From NCBI GenBank assembly GCA_031257655.1, contig JAIROF010000006.1, forward strand, positions 1 to 14,502: DNA of 14,502 nucleotides, read 5' to 3'. Positions 1-6,772 of this stretch are shown here, one piece after another. The stretch is from Prevotellaceae bacterium (GTDB taxonomy: Bacteria > Bacteroidota > Bacteroidia > Bacteroidales > UBA932). Position 1 is the first letter of the stretch, and the number at the start of each line of letters is the position of its first letter. The position numbers and the translations under genes were made by a program. Under the pieces are notes generated by a model. That model worked only from the letters and a program-made list of their open reading frames with translations, was not told the origin of the DNA and made no database searches.

Positions 1-667
1 CTGTCTCCGCGCTATATTCTACGTCAAATTCGCAGATTTCCGATCCAAGCAAGCGGTTAACTACGTCGACAGCATCCTCAAAAAACAGCACATCGTTGGC
101 ATTTATAATGTCGTAAGTATTTATGTCTGATGCGATTATTGTTTTTGCGTTGGGCAAATTTCGGGACGACAAATATACGTTTTTATTTGATTCGGGAAGC
201 ACAATTAGCAATTTTTTTCCATTGAGCTGCTGCTTTTCCCATATTTTGAGAAATTCCTTTGTCTTTGGCGCTTCCAGCGAGATATTTTCAACTACGCGGA
301 TGCTGTTGTCCAGGGCTTTTTGCGACAGGGCGCTGCGGCGCGCCAGACTTTTTTGCTTTTTGTTGAGCTTGTGGCTGTAGTCTCTGGGCACAGGGCCAAA
401 CACCCGTCCGCCTCCCACAAAGAGCGGGGACTTGATGCTGCCGGCGCGGGCGCCGCCGGTACCCTTTTGCTTTTTGAGCTTTTTGGTGCTGTAGCGCACC
501 TCTCCCCGCTGCTTCGTTTTGTGCGTACCCTGACGGCGGTTGGCCTGCAGCTGCTTCACGTCGAGGTAAATGGCGTGGTTGTTTGGCGCAATGCCGAACA
601 CGGTATCGTCCAGCATAACCTTTTTCGACGTTTCCTGTCCTTCGATGTTATATACTGATAACTCCAT
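1..667 (-). CDS. rplD: 50S ribosomal protein L4, 3' end beyond the left edge
   Basis: L4 is a 23S rRNA-binding protein of the large subunit; its long loop lines the exit tunnel, and in some bacteria it also represses its own operon. The protein begins MELSVYNIEGQET and shows the L4 signature region around residues 41-105: RRQGTHKTK, KKQKGTGGARAG and GGGRVFGPVPRDY. The start codon at 665-667 lies 6 bp after the rplC stop, which fits co-transcription. The frame is open for all 222 codons to the edge. Bacteroidetes L4 is usually about 208 residues and ends near the match to residues 205-208 here, so this copy runs at least about 14 residues longer (GSEICEFDVEYSAET at the edge). Identity is certain; the length is not resolved. 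Confidence 0.96.
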   Translation of the reverse strand, partial: MELSVYNIEGQETSKKVMLDDTVFGIAPNNHAIYLDVKQLQANRRQGTHKTKQRGEVRYSTKKLKKQKGTGGARAGSIKSPLFVGGGRVFGPVPRDYSHKLNKKQKSLARRSALSQKALDNSIRVVENISLEAPKTKEFLKIWEKQQLNGKKLLIVLPESNKNVYLSSRNLPNAKTIIASDINTYDIINANDVLFFEDAVDVVNRLLGSEICEFDVEYSAET

Positions 668-673
668 AATATC

Positions 674-1303
674 TTAATTCTCTATTAGTAAGTACGAACC
701 TATAGCGCCCGGAACCGAGCCTTTTAGCAGCAAGAGGTTGCTTTCGGGGATTATCTTTACAATAACCAAGTTTAACACTTTTACGCGGTCTCCGCCCATT
801 CGTCCGCCGAGCTTGCGTCCGGGGAGGACGCGCGAGGGATACGACGATGCGCCTGCCGAGCCCGGCGCGCGAAGGCGGTTGTGCTGACCGTGCGTCTGGC
901 CGCCTACTCCCGAAAAGCCGTGCCGCCTAACAACGCCCTGAAAACCTTTACCCTTGGAGGTGCCTACTACATCGACCCAGTTGTTTTCTTCAAAAAAGTC
1001 AACGGTTACCGTGTCGCCCACAGCCAGCACCTTGTTCTCCTTTCCCGCGAAAGGCGGAAACTCTACCACCTTTCGCTTGGGCGTAATGCCGGCCTTCTTA
1101 AAGTGCCCCAGCAAGCCTTTGGTGGTGTTCTTTTCCTTCTTATCGTCATAGGCAAGCTGCAAGGCTGCATATCTGTCCGTTTCGACCGATTTAACTTGCG
1201 TGACAACACATGGGCCGGCTTCGATGACGGTACAGGGGATATTCTTCCCGTCGGCGCCGAAAACGGAGGTCATTCCGATTTTTGTTCCTATAATTCCTGC
1301 CAT
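674..1303 (-). CDS. rplC: 50S ribosomal protein L3
   Basis: L3 is an early-assembly 23S rRNA protein whose internal loop reaches toward the peptidyl transferase centre. The 209-residue length is normal. It starts MAGIIGTKIGMTSVF, typical of L3, and carries the central loop KGKGFQGVVRRHGFSGVGGQ followed by THGQHNRLRAPGSAGASSYP. The conserved C-terminal part includes NLLLLKGSVPGAIGS. In the motif usually read as AGQMG the protein has GGRMG, a mild departure from what I recall of relatives. It follows rpsJ in the normal S10 order, but the gap is unusually large (about 260 bp) and filled by a heptamer array. rplD follows after 6 bp. The leader upstream of ATG is A/T-rich and lacks a Shine-Dalgarno sequence, as is usual in Bacteroidetes. 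Confidence 0.97.
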   Translation of the reverse strand: MAGIIGTKIGMTSVFGADGKNIPCTVIEAGPCVVTQVKSVETDRYAALQLAYDDKKEKNTTKGLLGHFKKAGITPKRKVVEFPPFAGKENKVLAVGDTVTVDFFEENNWVDVVGTSKGKGFQGVVRRHGFSGVGGQTHGQHNRLRAPGSAGASSYPSRVLPGRKLGGRMGGDRVKVLNLVIVKIIPESNLLLLKGSVPGAIGSYLLIEN

Positions 1304-1407
1304 GTTTGTTTTAATTCAGATTTCAAATTTCATATAGCTACCACCGCACAGCTGCGCAATGGTAAGACGTTTATCAACTTAAGCATTATTCGTATGCATC
1401 CTGCGCT

Positions 1408-1561
1408 TGCATCTTGCATTCTGCATTCTGCATTTTACATTTTACATCTTACATCTTGCATTCTGCATTCTGCATCTTGCATTTTACATTCTGCATTTTA
1501 CATTCTGCATTTTGCATTTTGCATTTTGCATTTTGCATTTTGCATTCTGCATTCTGCATTT
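1408..1561 (-). repeat. 22-copy heptanucleotide tandem array between rpsJ and rplC
   Basis: There are exactly 22 consecutive 7-bp units with no length slip. The plus-strand consensus is TGCATTY, which reads RAATGCA in the transcribed direction. Variation occurs only at unit position 2 (G or A) and positions 6-7 (T or C), all transitions; five units have TACAT in place of TGCAT. A decayed 23rd unit, TGCATCC, lies at 1395-1401. The array begins one base after the rpsJ stop codon (1563-1565) and so is part of the polycistronic ribosomal mRNA. On that RNA an ATG recurs every 7 nt in rotating frames, and units without the TACAT change give no stop codon in any frame. Between the array and rplC (1304-1394) I see only A/T-rich spacer and an imperfect palindrome around 1344-1356. 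Confidence 0.97.
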
Positions 1562-1562
1562 T

Positions 1563-1868
1563 TTACACCTTAATTTCCACCTCCACGCCGCTGGGGAGCT
1601 CGAGCTTCATCAGGGCGTCGATGGTTTTTGGGGTTGAGCTGTAGATGTCCAGCAGGCGCTTGTAGGTGCTGAGCTGGAACTGCTCGCGCGCCTTCTTGTT
1701 GACAAAGGTTGCGCGGTTTACGGTGAAGATTTTCTTCTGCGTAGGCAGGGGCACCGGGCCGCTCACCACCGCGCCGGTGGCTTTCACCGTTTTCACAATT
1801 TTCTCCGACGACTTGTCCACTAAGGAGTGGTCGTACGACTTCAACTTTATTCTAATTTTTTGGCTCAT
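1563..1868 (-). CDS. rpsJ: 30S ribosomal protein S10
   Basis: S10 is a small-subunit head protein that also serves as NusE in transcription antitermination. The 101-residue length is standard. It begins MSQKIRIKLKSYDH and contains VVSGPVPLPTQKKIFTV, the flexible loop that carries the conserved proline pair, and THE C-terminal strand LPSGVEVEIKV. In the usual Bacteroidetes order rpsJ follows fusA directly; here pyrE and a broken outer-membrane-type gene stand between them. A perfect TAnnTTTG box lies just upstream (1884-1891), so it may have its own promoter. The heptamer array starts immediately after its stop codon. Confidence 0.98.
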   Translation of the reverse strand: MSQKIRIKLKSYDHSLVDKSSEKIVKTVKATGAVVSGPVPLPTQKKIFTVNRATFVNKKAREQFQLSTYKRLLDIYSSTPKTIDALMKLELPSGVEVEIKV

Positions 1869-1883
1869 GGTATTTCAAAATTC

Positions 1884-1891
1884 CAAATTTA
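1884..1891 (-). promoter_or_regulatory. candidate -7 promoter box upstream of rpsJ
   Basis: The minus strand reads TAAATTTG, a full match to the Bacteroidetes -7 consensus TAnnTTTG. It ends 15 nt before the rpsJ start codon, so the implied leader would be only about 9 nt. I see no TTTG or TTG at the -33 position. A promoter here would let rpsJ and downstream genes be transcribed independently of the inserted pyrE segment. A single 6-base match in AT-rich DNA can arise by chance. Confidence 0.35.
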
Positions 1892-1911
1892 CTCGCTCTA
1901 TATTGCGCTTT

Positions 1912-2446
1912 TTACTTTTCTTTGCCTGTGATTTTCAACTGGTACTGCAACGAAAGCTGAAAGGTGTATAGCATCAGCTCCCCAATACTTTTTTCTCCGC
2001 TAAATCCGTTTTCTGTAGAAAAAAAGAGGCATCCCGATGTGCATCTCATAGCTCCACTTCTCGGAAAGCTTAACGTGCATTTTAGTCGCAATTTGCACCC
2101 CAAACGGGGTATCGTAATTCATCCGCTTTGCAAATTGCTCCTGCTTTGAGCCTGAAGCGGCGGTAAATCCCTGTCCGAACAGCCCCAAGCCTGCGTATAC
2201 CCTCATAGCCTCAGTACCCACACCATCCAGCAACTTGTAGGTTCCGTTTACAGAAACGTGTCCTCCTCTCAATCCCGTCAGCCAGCCGCCGGTAGCGGTT
2301 ACGTCCCAGCGGTGGTGCTGCATGGTGTAAATCGGTACTATCACCTTTCCGGCAACCATTCCTACATGGTGCTCCGTTTGGGCGGCGCCCGTCTTGCACG
2401 AAAACAAGGTTAACAAAAAAAGTACGGCGCGATAAAAATTCATCAA
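1912..2446 (-). pseudogene. small outer-membrane beta-barrel-like protein, frameshifted
   Basis: The first frame (2446 down to 2000) has a signal peptide, MMNFYRAVLFLLTLFSCKTG followed by AAQ, then glycine- and aromatic-rich alternating segments (GGWLTGLRGGHVSVNGTYK, MRVYAGLGLFGQGF) typical of small outer-membrane barrels. It stops after HIGMPLFFYRKRI. A second frame continues from the same point. Removing one T from the run of seven at 2019-2025 gives MPLFFSTENGFSGEKSIGEL and then LMLYTFQLSLQYQLKITGKEK, ending at 1912, for a restored protein of about 177 residues. The last strand, with alternating hydrophobic residues, looks like a barrel C-terminus. The break may be a true pseudogene, a phase-variable tract or a sequencing error. 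The function is unknown. It lies 30 bp after pyrE and is probably co-transcribed with it. Confidence 0.6.
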
Positions 2447-2476
2447 TGCTATGCAACGGCTATATAATTCTCGCTA

Positions 2477-3109
2477 CTAAGAAAACTTGTCCGGCGCCGC
2501 CCGCCATTGCTTCAGCGCGTCCACGTCGCCGGGCTGAATGTATCCGTCTTCTAAGGCCTGCTCCACCAGCGCGGTGTAGCTCGACAAGGTGGTCAGCTCC
2601 GTGCCCAGCTCCTCAAACTTTTTACGCGCCTCGTCAAACTCATACGTAAAAATCGCTACCATGCCGAGCACATTCGCCTTTTCTTCGTTGAGGCGCTCTA
2701 CCGCTTTTGCGCTGCTTTTGCCTGTTGAAACGAGGTCTTCTACCACCGCCACTTTTTTTTCTGCCACCGCTGCGCCTTCAACCACCTTTTTCAGCCCGTG
2801 CTCCTTGCGCTCTTCCCGGACGTAGGCAAACGGCAGCTCCAGCTTTTCGGCAACCAGCATTCCGTGCGCAATGGCGCCGGTGGCAACTCCCGCAATAACC
2901 TCTACATCGGGATACTTTGCCTTTATCAAGTTTACAAACGCCTCGGCTATTTGGCTTCGCACCTGCACATCGCCCAGCGTGCAGCGGTTGTCGCAGTAAA
3001 TTGGCGACTTCCACCCCGATACCCACGTAAACGGGTTGGCGGGGCTTAGCTTCACTGCGCCTGTTTTGAGCAGGCTGTGCGCGATTTGCTTGGCGATATC
3101 TACGCTCAT
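2477..3109 (-). CDS. pyrE: orotate phosphoribosyltransferase
   Basis: The enzyme joins orotate to PRPP, giving orotidine 5'-phosphate and pyrophosphate, the fifth step of de novo UMP synthesis in the cytoplasm. The 210 residues match the family. Visible features are the orotate/PRPP contact region FTWVSGWKSPIYCDNR (residues 27-42), the strand GVATGAIAHG (74-83), the mobile catalytic loop REERKEHG (98-105), and the PRPP-binding motif VAVVEDLVSTGKSS (120-133) with the paired acidic residues E124 and D125. The gene starts 21 bp after the fusA stop, in the same direction, inside a ribosomal operon, which is not its usual place. A short heptamer repeat fills the gap to fusA. Expression probably follows the translation genes. 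Confidence 0.95.
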   Translation of the reverse strand: MSVDIAKQIAHSLLKTGAVKLSPANPFTWVSGWKSPIYCDNRCTLGDVQVRSQIAEAFVNLIKAKYPDVEVIAGVATGAIAHGMLVAEKLELPFAYVREERKEHGLKKVVEGAAVAEKKVAVVEDLVSTGKSSAKAVERLNEEKANVLGMVAIFTYEFDEARKKFEELGTELTTLSSYTALVEQALEDGYIQPGDVDALKQWRAAPDKFS

Positions 3110-3110
3110 T

Positions 3111-3128
3111 TATCTAATATCTAATATC
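3111..3128 (-). repeat. short heptanucleotide repeat filling the fusA-pyrE gap
   Basis: The plus strand has TATCTAA twice and then TATC, about 2.6 units of 7 bp. It occupies nearly the whole 21-bp space between the fusA stop codon and the pyrE start codon. The period equals that of the large array downstream of rpsJ and of the small repeat at the GNAT stop codon, although the unit sequences differ. Confidence 0.6.
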
Positions 3129-3130
3129 CC

Positions 3131-5257
3131 CTACTCTTCTAAATCCTTGTCGCCTCTTTTCTTTCCCTGCGCCTTTTCGATAATATCCTTAGCGAGTGAA
3201 GCGGGGACTTCGGCGTAGTGGTCAAACTCCATGGTGGAGGTTGCGCGGCCGGAGCTGAGCGTGCGCAGCACGGTTACGTATCCAAACTGCTCGGAGAGGG
3301 GGACGCTTGCCTTTATCACGCGGGCGTTTCCCTTGGAGTCCATGTTCTGAATTTGCCCGCGGCGCTTGTTGAGGTCGCCGATGATGTCGCCCATGTACTC
3401 CTCCGGGGTTACCACCTCGAGCGCCATGATAGGCTCCATAATTACGGGGTTTGCTTTTGGGCAGGCGTGGCGGAAGGCCGCGCGCGCGCATATCTCAAAC
3501 GAAAGCGAATCGGAGTCCACCGCGTGGAATGAGCCGTCCTTGAGCGTGACTTTCATTGAGGGGAGCTCGTATCCGGCAAGCACGCCGTTGCTCATGGCCA
3601 TCTTGAAGCCTTTTTCCACCGCCGGAATAAACTCGCGGGGGATGTTTCCGCCTTTCACCATATCGACAAACTGCAGGCCGGTTTGCCCTTCGTCGGGGGG
3701 GGCAATTTCGACGATAATATCGGCAAACTTACCGCGGCCGCCGGTTTGCTTTTTGAATACTTCGCGGTGCTGCACGGTTCCGCGCAGGGCCTCCTTGTAG
3801 TTCACCTGCGGCGCGCCCTGGTTGATTTCCACGCCAAATTCGCGCTTGAGGCGGTCAACAATAATTTCGAGGTGCAGCTCACCCATGCCGCTGATAACGG
3901 TTTGCCCGGTTTCTTCGTCCGATTTTACGGTGAAGGTGGGGTCTTCTTCCGCCAGCTTGCCGAGGGCAATGCTCAGCTTGTCCAAATCCTTCTGGGTTTT
4001 AGGCTCCACCGCCAGGCCAATCACCGGGTCGGGGAAGGTCATCGACTCCAAAACGATGGCGTTTTTTTCGTCGCACACGGTGTCGCCCGTGCGGAGGTCT
4101 TTGAAGCCTACGCAGGCGCCAATGTCGCCGGCTTCCAGAAATTCTATGGGATTTTGCTTGTTGGAGTGCATTTGGTAGAGCCTCGATATGCGCTCCTTTT
4201 TCCCCGATCGGGGGTTGTAAACGTATGAGCCGGCATCGAGGCGCCCCGAGTAGGCGCGCACGAAGGCAAGGCGCCCCACGAAGGGGTCTGTGGCAATTTT
4301 GAACGCCAAGCCGCAGAAAGGCTCCGAGGATGATGGCTTGCGCTCAATGGTTTTGTCGGCATTTCCGGGGTCGGCGCCCACTACGGTGCCCTTGTCGAGG
4401 GGGCTTGGCAGGTAGCGCGCCACGGCGTCGAGCAGGTACTGCACGCCCTTGTTCTTGAAGGAAGCGCCGCACATTACCGGCACAATGGACATCCCGATGG
4501 TGGCCTTGCGTATGGTTTCTATGATTTCGGCTTCGGTGATAGAGGCGGGGTTGTCGAAGAATTTTTCGAGGAGGGCGTCGTTGTACTCCGCAATGGCTTC
4601 GATGAGCTTTCCGCGCCATTCGGCGGCTTCGGCGGCCATGTCGGCAGGAACATCGCCTACGGTGTAGTTTACGAGTTCTTTGCTTTCGGAGTTGTAGATA
4701 AGCGCTTTGTTTGAGACGAGGTCAACAATTCCCAAAAATTTATCTTCTGCGCCGATGGGGAGCGTGATGGGGACGGGGTTTGCGCCCAGCTTTTCTTTAA
4801 TTTCCTTTACCACGTTGAAGAAGTCTGCGCCCGTTCGGTCCATTTTGTTGACGTAGGCCATTTTGGGCACGTGGTACTTTTCGCTTTGCCGCCATACGGT
4901 TTCGGACTGTGGCTCTACGCCGCCTACGGCGCAGAAGGTTGCAATTGTTCCGTCGAGCACGCGCAACGATCGCTCGACTTCTATGGTGAAGTCAACGTGT
5001 CCGGGTGTGTCTATGAGGTTGATGTGGTAGGTGTTTCCGCCGTAGTTCCAGAAAGTGGTTGTAGCTGCCGAGGTAATGGTGATACCGCGCTCCTGCTCCT
5101 GCACCATCCAGTCCATGGTGGCAGCGCCTTCGTGTACTTCGCCGATTTTATGCGTTTTTCCCGTATAAAAAAGGATTCGCTCGCTCGTTGTGGTTTTTCC
5201 CGCATCGATGTGAGCCATGATACCAATGTTCCTCGTATATGTTAAATCTCGTGCCAT
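3131..5257 (-). CDS. fusA: translation elongation factor G
   Basis: EF-G is the GTPase that drives tRNA-mRNA translocation and, with RRF, ribosome recycling. The 708 residues match full-length EF-G. Domain I carries G1 AHIDAGKT (15-22), the switch region with RGITITSAATT, G3 DTPGH (83-87) and G4 NKMD (137-140). Domain III has GMGELHLEI, domain IV has GGRGKFADI, and domain V has EYMGDIIGDLNKRRGQ. All GTP-binding motifs are intact, so this looks like the canonical GTP-hydrolysing EF-G and not a divergent paralogue. It follows rpsG by 51 bp in the str order. Downstream the order departs from normal, because pyrE comes next in place of rpsJ. Confidence 0.98.
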   Translation of the reverse strand: MARDLTYTRNIGIMAHIDAGKTTTSERILFYTGKTHKIGEVHEGAATMDWMVQEQERGITITSAATTTFWNYGGNTYHINLIDTPGHVDFTIEVERSLRVLDGTIATFCAVGGVEPQSETVWRQSEKYHVPKMAYVNKMDRTGADFFNVVKEIKEKLGANPVPITLPIGAEDKFLGIVDLVSNKALIYNSESKELVNYTVGDVPADMAAEAAEWRGKLIEAIAEYNDALLEKFFDNPASITEAEIIETIRKATIGMSIVPVMCGASFKNKGVQYLLDAVARYLPSPLDKGTVVGADPGNADKTIERKPSSSEPFCGLAFKIATDPFVGRLAFVRAYSGRLDAGSYVYNPRSGKKERISRLYQMHSNKQNPIEFLEAGDIGACVGFKDLRTGDTVCDEKNAIVLESMTFPDPVIGLAVEPKTQKDLDKLSIALGKLAEEDPTFTVKSDEETGQTVISGMGELHLEIIVDRLKREFGVEINQGAPQVNYKEALRGTVQHREVFKKQTGGRGKFADIIVEIAPPDEGQTGLQFVDMVKGGNIPREFIPAVEKGFKMAMSNGVLAGYELPSMKVTLKDGSFHAVDSDSLSFEICARAAFRHACPKANPVIMEPIMALEVVTPEEYMGDIIGDLNKRRGQIQNMDSKGNARVIKASVPLSEQFGYVTVLRTLSSGRATSTMEFDHYAEVPASLAKDIIEKAQGKKRGDKDLEE

Positions 5258-5308
5258 TTAGGTTTTTTCCTTGTCTCTGCGTTTCTTTCTGCCAATTAAA
5301 TCTGCTAA

Positions 5309-5785
5309 TTAAAATCTATAGTGAGCAAACGCCTTGTTGGCCTCTGCCATTTTGTGCATGTCTTCCTTCCGCTTAAAAGCGCCTCCTTCTTCGTTGTATG
5401 CGGCAACGATTTCTGCGGCCAGCTTTTCGGCCATTGATTTTCCGTTGCGGGCGCGGGAGTACTTGATCATATTTTTTACGCTAATCGCGATTTTTCGCTC
5501 CGGGCGCACTTCGGTGGGCACCTGAAAGTTGGCGCCTCCAATCCGGCGGCTTTTGACCTCAATGGAGGGGGTTATATTTTCCAGCGCTTTTTTCCAAACG
5601 TCAAGCGGCGCCTTATCAGCGTCTTTCATCTTCTCGCCTACCCTGTCTATGGCGTCATAGAATATGGCGTAGGCAATGCTCTTCTTTCCGGCTTTCATAA
5701 GGTCGTTCACAAACCTTGTTACCAGCGTATCTCCGAACTTAGGGTCGGGAAGTAAAATTCGTTTTTTTGGCTTTGCTTTTCTCAT
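5309..5785 (-). CDS. rpsG: 30S ribosomal protein S7
   Basis: S7 nucleates folding of the 3' major domain of 16S rRNA and contacts mRNA and tRNA near the E site. It has 158 residues, a normal length for Bacteroidetes. It begins MRKAKPKKRILLPDPKFGD and contains the signature RRIGGANFQVPTEVRPERK, then KSMAEKLAAEIVAAYNEEG and the C-terminal ANKAFAHYRF. It lies between rpsL (75 bp upstream) and fusA (51 bp downstream), all on one strand. Confidence 0.98.
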   Translation of the reverse strand: MRKAKPKKRILLPDPKFGDTLVTRFVNDLMKAGKKSIAYAIFYDAIDRVGEKMKDADKAPLDVWKKALENITPSIEVKSRRIGGANFQVPTEVRPERKIAISVKNMIKYSRARNGKSMAEKLAAEIVAAYNEEGGAFKRKEDMHKMAEANKAFAHYRF

Positions 5786-5860
5786 TTTTCAATCGTGGGG
5801 CAGGCGTAAGGCCGCCCTGTTTTTTATGTTAACTTTACTCGTGCGATGGGTATTGTATAG

Positions 5861-6262
5861 CTACTTCTTTTTGGCGGGAGCAGCGGCCCCCGCTTTTGGA
5901 CGCTTTGCACCGTAGCGCGAACGGCTTTGGCGGCGGCCATCTACGCCCGAAGCGTCGAGGGAGCCGCGCACTAAGTGGTAGCGCACGCCCGGAAGGTCTT
6001 TCACGCGCCCGCCGCGCACCAGCACAATGGAGTGCTCCTGCAGGTTGTGGCCTTCGCCGGGGATGTAGGCGTTTACCTCTTTAAGGTTGGTGAGCCTCAC
6101 GCGGGCTACCTTGCGCATGGCCGAGTTGGGCTTTTTGGGTGTTGTGGTGTACACGCGCACGCACACGCCTCGGCGCTGCGGGCATGAGCTCAGAGCGGGT
6201 GATTTACTTTTCTGCACCAGCTCGGTTCTTCCTTTTCTTACTAACTGCTGAATTGTTGGCAT
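5861..6262 (-). CDS. rpsL: 30S ribosomal protein S12
   Basis: S12 sits at the decoding centre and affects accuracy. The 133 residues include YTTTPKKPNSAMRKVARVRL, GEGHNLQEHS and GGRVKDLPGVRYH. The lysines at residues 43 and 88 (numbered with Met), where streptomycin-resistance changes occur in E. coli, have the wild-type form, so S12 predicts no target-based resistance. D89 is the site that RimO methylthiolates in other bacteria. A basic, alanine-rich tail (GAKRPKAGAAAPAKKK) ends the protein. It is the first gene of the cluster, preceded by a leader of about 130 nt and a good promoter match. Confidence 0.98.
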   Translation of the reverse strand: MPTIQQLVRKGRTELVQKSKSPALSSCPQRRGVCVRVYTTTPKKPNSAMRKVARVRLTNLKEVNAYIPGEGHNLQEHSIVLVRGGRVKDLPGVRYHLVRGSLDASGVDGRRQSRSRYGAKRPKAGAAAPAKKK

Positions 6263-6401
6263 TGTTGCTCAAATGCTTGTTTTGTGAACTTTGTTTTGCG
6301 AACTATTTATCTGATTTTTAAATACTTACAATTGACCGTTTCCGCTTGTTTCACGCTTTTTTTTTCGTAAAAGTTGTGAACTTTTGGGAAAATCAGGGCT
6401 G
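6263..6401 (-). promoter_or_regulatory. rpsL leader with hairpin and repeated GTTCACAA-type elements
   Basis: This is the stretch between the predicted transcription start and the rpsL start codon. A perfect 7-bp stem with a 3-nt loop, AAAAGTT-GTG-AACTTTT, lies at 6369-6385, within about 30 nt of the expected 5' end of the RNA. Eleven bases of it, TTGTGAACTTT, recur exactly at 6282-6292, and a near copy, TTTTGCGAACTA, follows at about 6294-6305. Repeated structured elements in the leader of a ribosomal operon could be a binding site for an autoregulatory ribosomal protein, but I do not recognise a named leader motif. Confidence 0.4.
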
Positions 6402-6430
6402 CAAAGGTAGACATTTTTTTGATATTACAA
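6402..6430 (-). promoter_or_regulatory. promoter of the str/S10 cluster
   Basis: On the minus strand TTG at 6430-6428 is followed after 18 nt by TACCTTTG (6409-6402), a full match to the Bacteroidetes -7 box TAnnTTTG with near-standard spacing to the -33 TTTG box. An A-run lies in the spacer. The same TACCTTTGC octamer-plus-one recurs upstream of argF'. The predicted transcript start is near 6395. Confidence 0.65.
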
Positions 6431-6619
6431 GAGCTATCATATTTTTTAGCTTGTTTTTTTCGCCCCAAAAGCGGGAGTTCTCAGCTAAATATTCATAAAT
6501 CGATTAACAAAAAATTTTTTCGGAGCAAAAAATACCGGTAAATATCCCCATATTTCTGCTGTTTTTCCCTTGCGCAGCCGCCGCTTTCGTATTATTTACC
6601 ACTGCCGTTGGGTAAAAGC

Positions 6620-6638
6620 CGGGCAGCGGCGGTGCCCG
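6620..6638. other. GC-rich hairpin in the divergent intergenic region
   Basis: CGGGCA and TGCCCG form a 6-bp stem around a 7-nt loop. On the minus strand the stem is followed by GCTTTTA, on the plus strand by no T-run. It lies in a GC-rich island (about 6600-6690) within an otherwise AT-rich spacer between the ribosomal and peptidase promoters. I see no gene in 6432-6689; a 66-codon minus-strand frame there has no recognisable features. Confidence 0.3.
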
Positions 6639-6689
6639 AAATTCCGGCAGGCGGGGTGCGGACGGAGTGGCGCATGGCTGCTGCTGAGG

Positions 6690-6720
6690 TTGTTTTGTTA
6701 TCAAGAAAGCGCTATATTTG
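6690..6720 (+). promoter_or_regulatory. promoter of the metallopeptidase gene
   Basis: TTG at 6690-6692 is followed after 20 nt by TATATTTG at 6713-6720, matching TTG-N20-TAnnTTTG of Bacteroidetes sigma factor promoters. The start codon chosen at 6773 lies 52 bp downstream, giving a leader of about 45 nt. This supports the 6773 start over the longer frame from 6608, whose beginning would lie upstream of the transcript. Confidence 0.6.
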
Positions 6721-6772
6721 CCCTTTGCAGCTATTTTTGTTCTCTGTATCTCTAATAAATTACATTACAGCT

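Noticed and set aside
881..1644. Plus-strand frames reading CILHSAF-type repeats
   Set aside because: They are translations of the heptamer array and the antisense of rplC and rpsJ, with no independent coding support.
2019..2025. Programmed -1 ribosomal frameshift at the seven-T tract
   Set aside because: Restoring the frame needs loss of one base (+1 shift), not the -1 slip that such tracts favour in known cases.
6537..6600. 8-bp inverted repeat GGTAAATA / TATTTACC
   Set aside because: The 48-nt separation and low complexity make chance likely; it is not tied to either promoter.
6608..6772. Upstream extension of the metallopeptidase by 55 codons
   Set aside because: It would place the lipoprotein signal peptide in the interior and begins upstream of the best promoter match.
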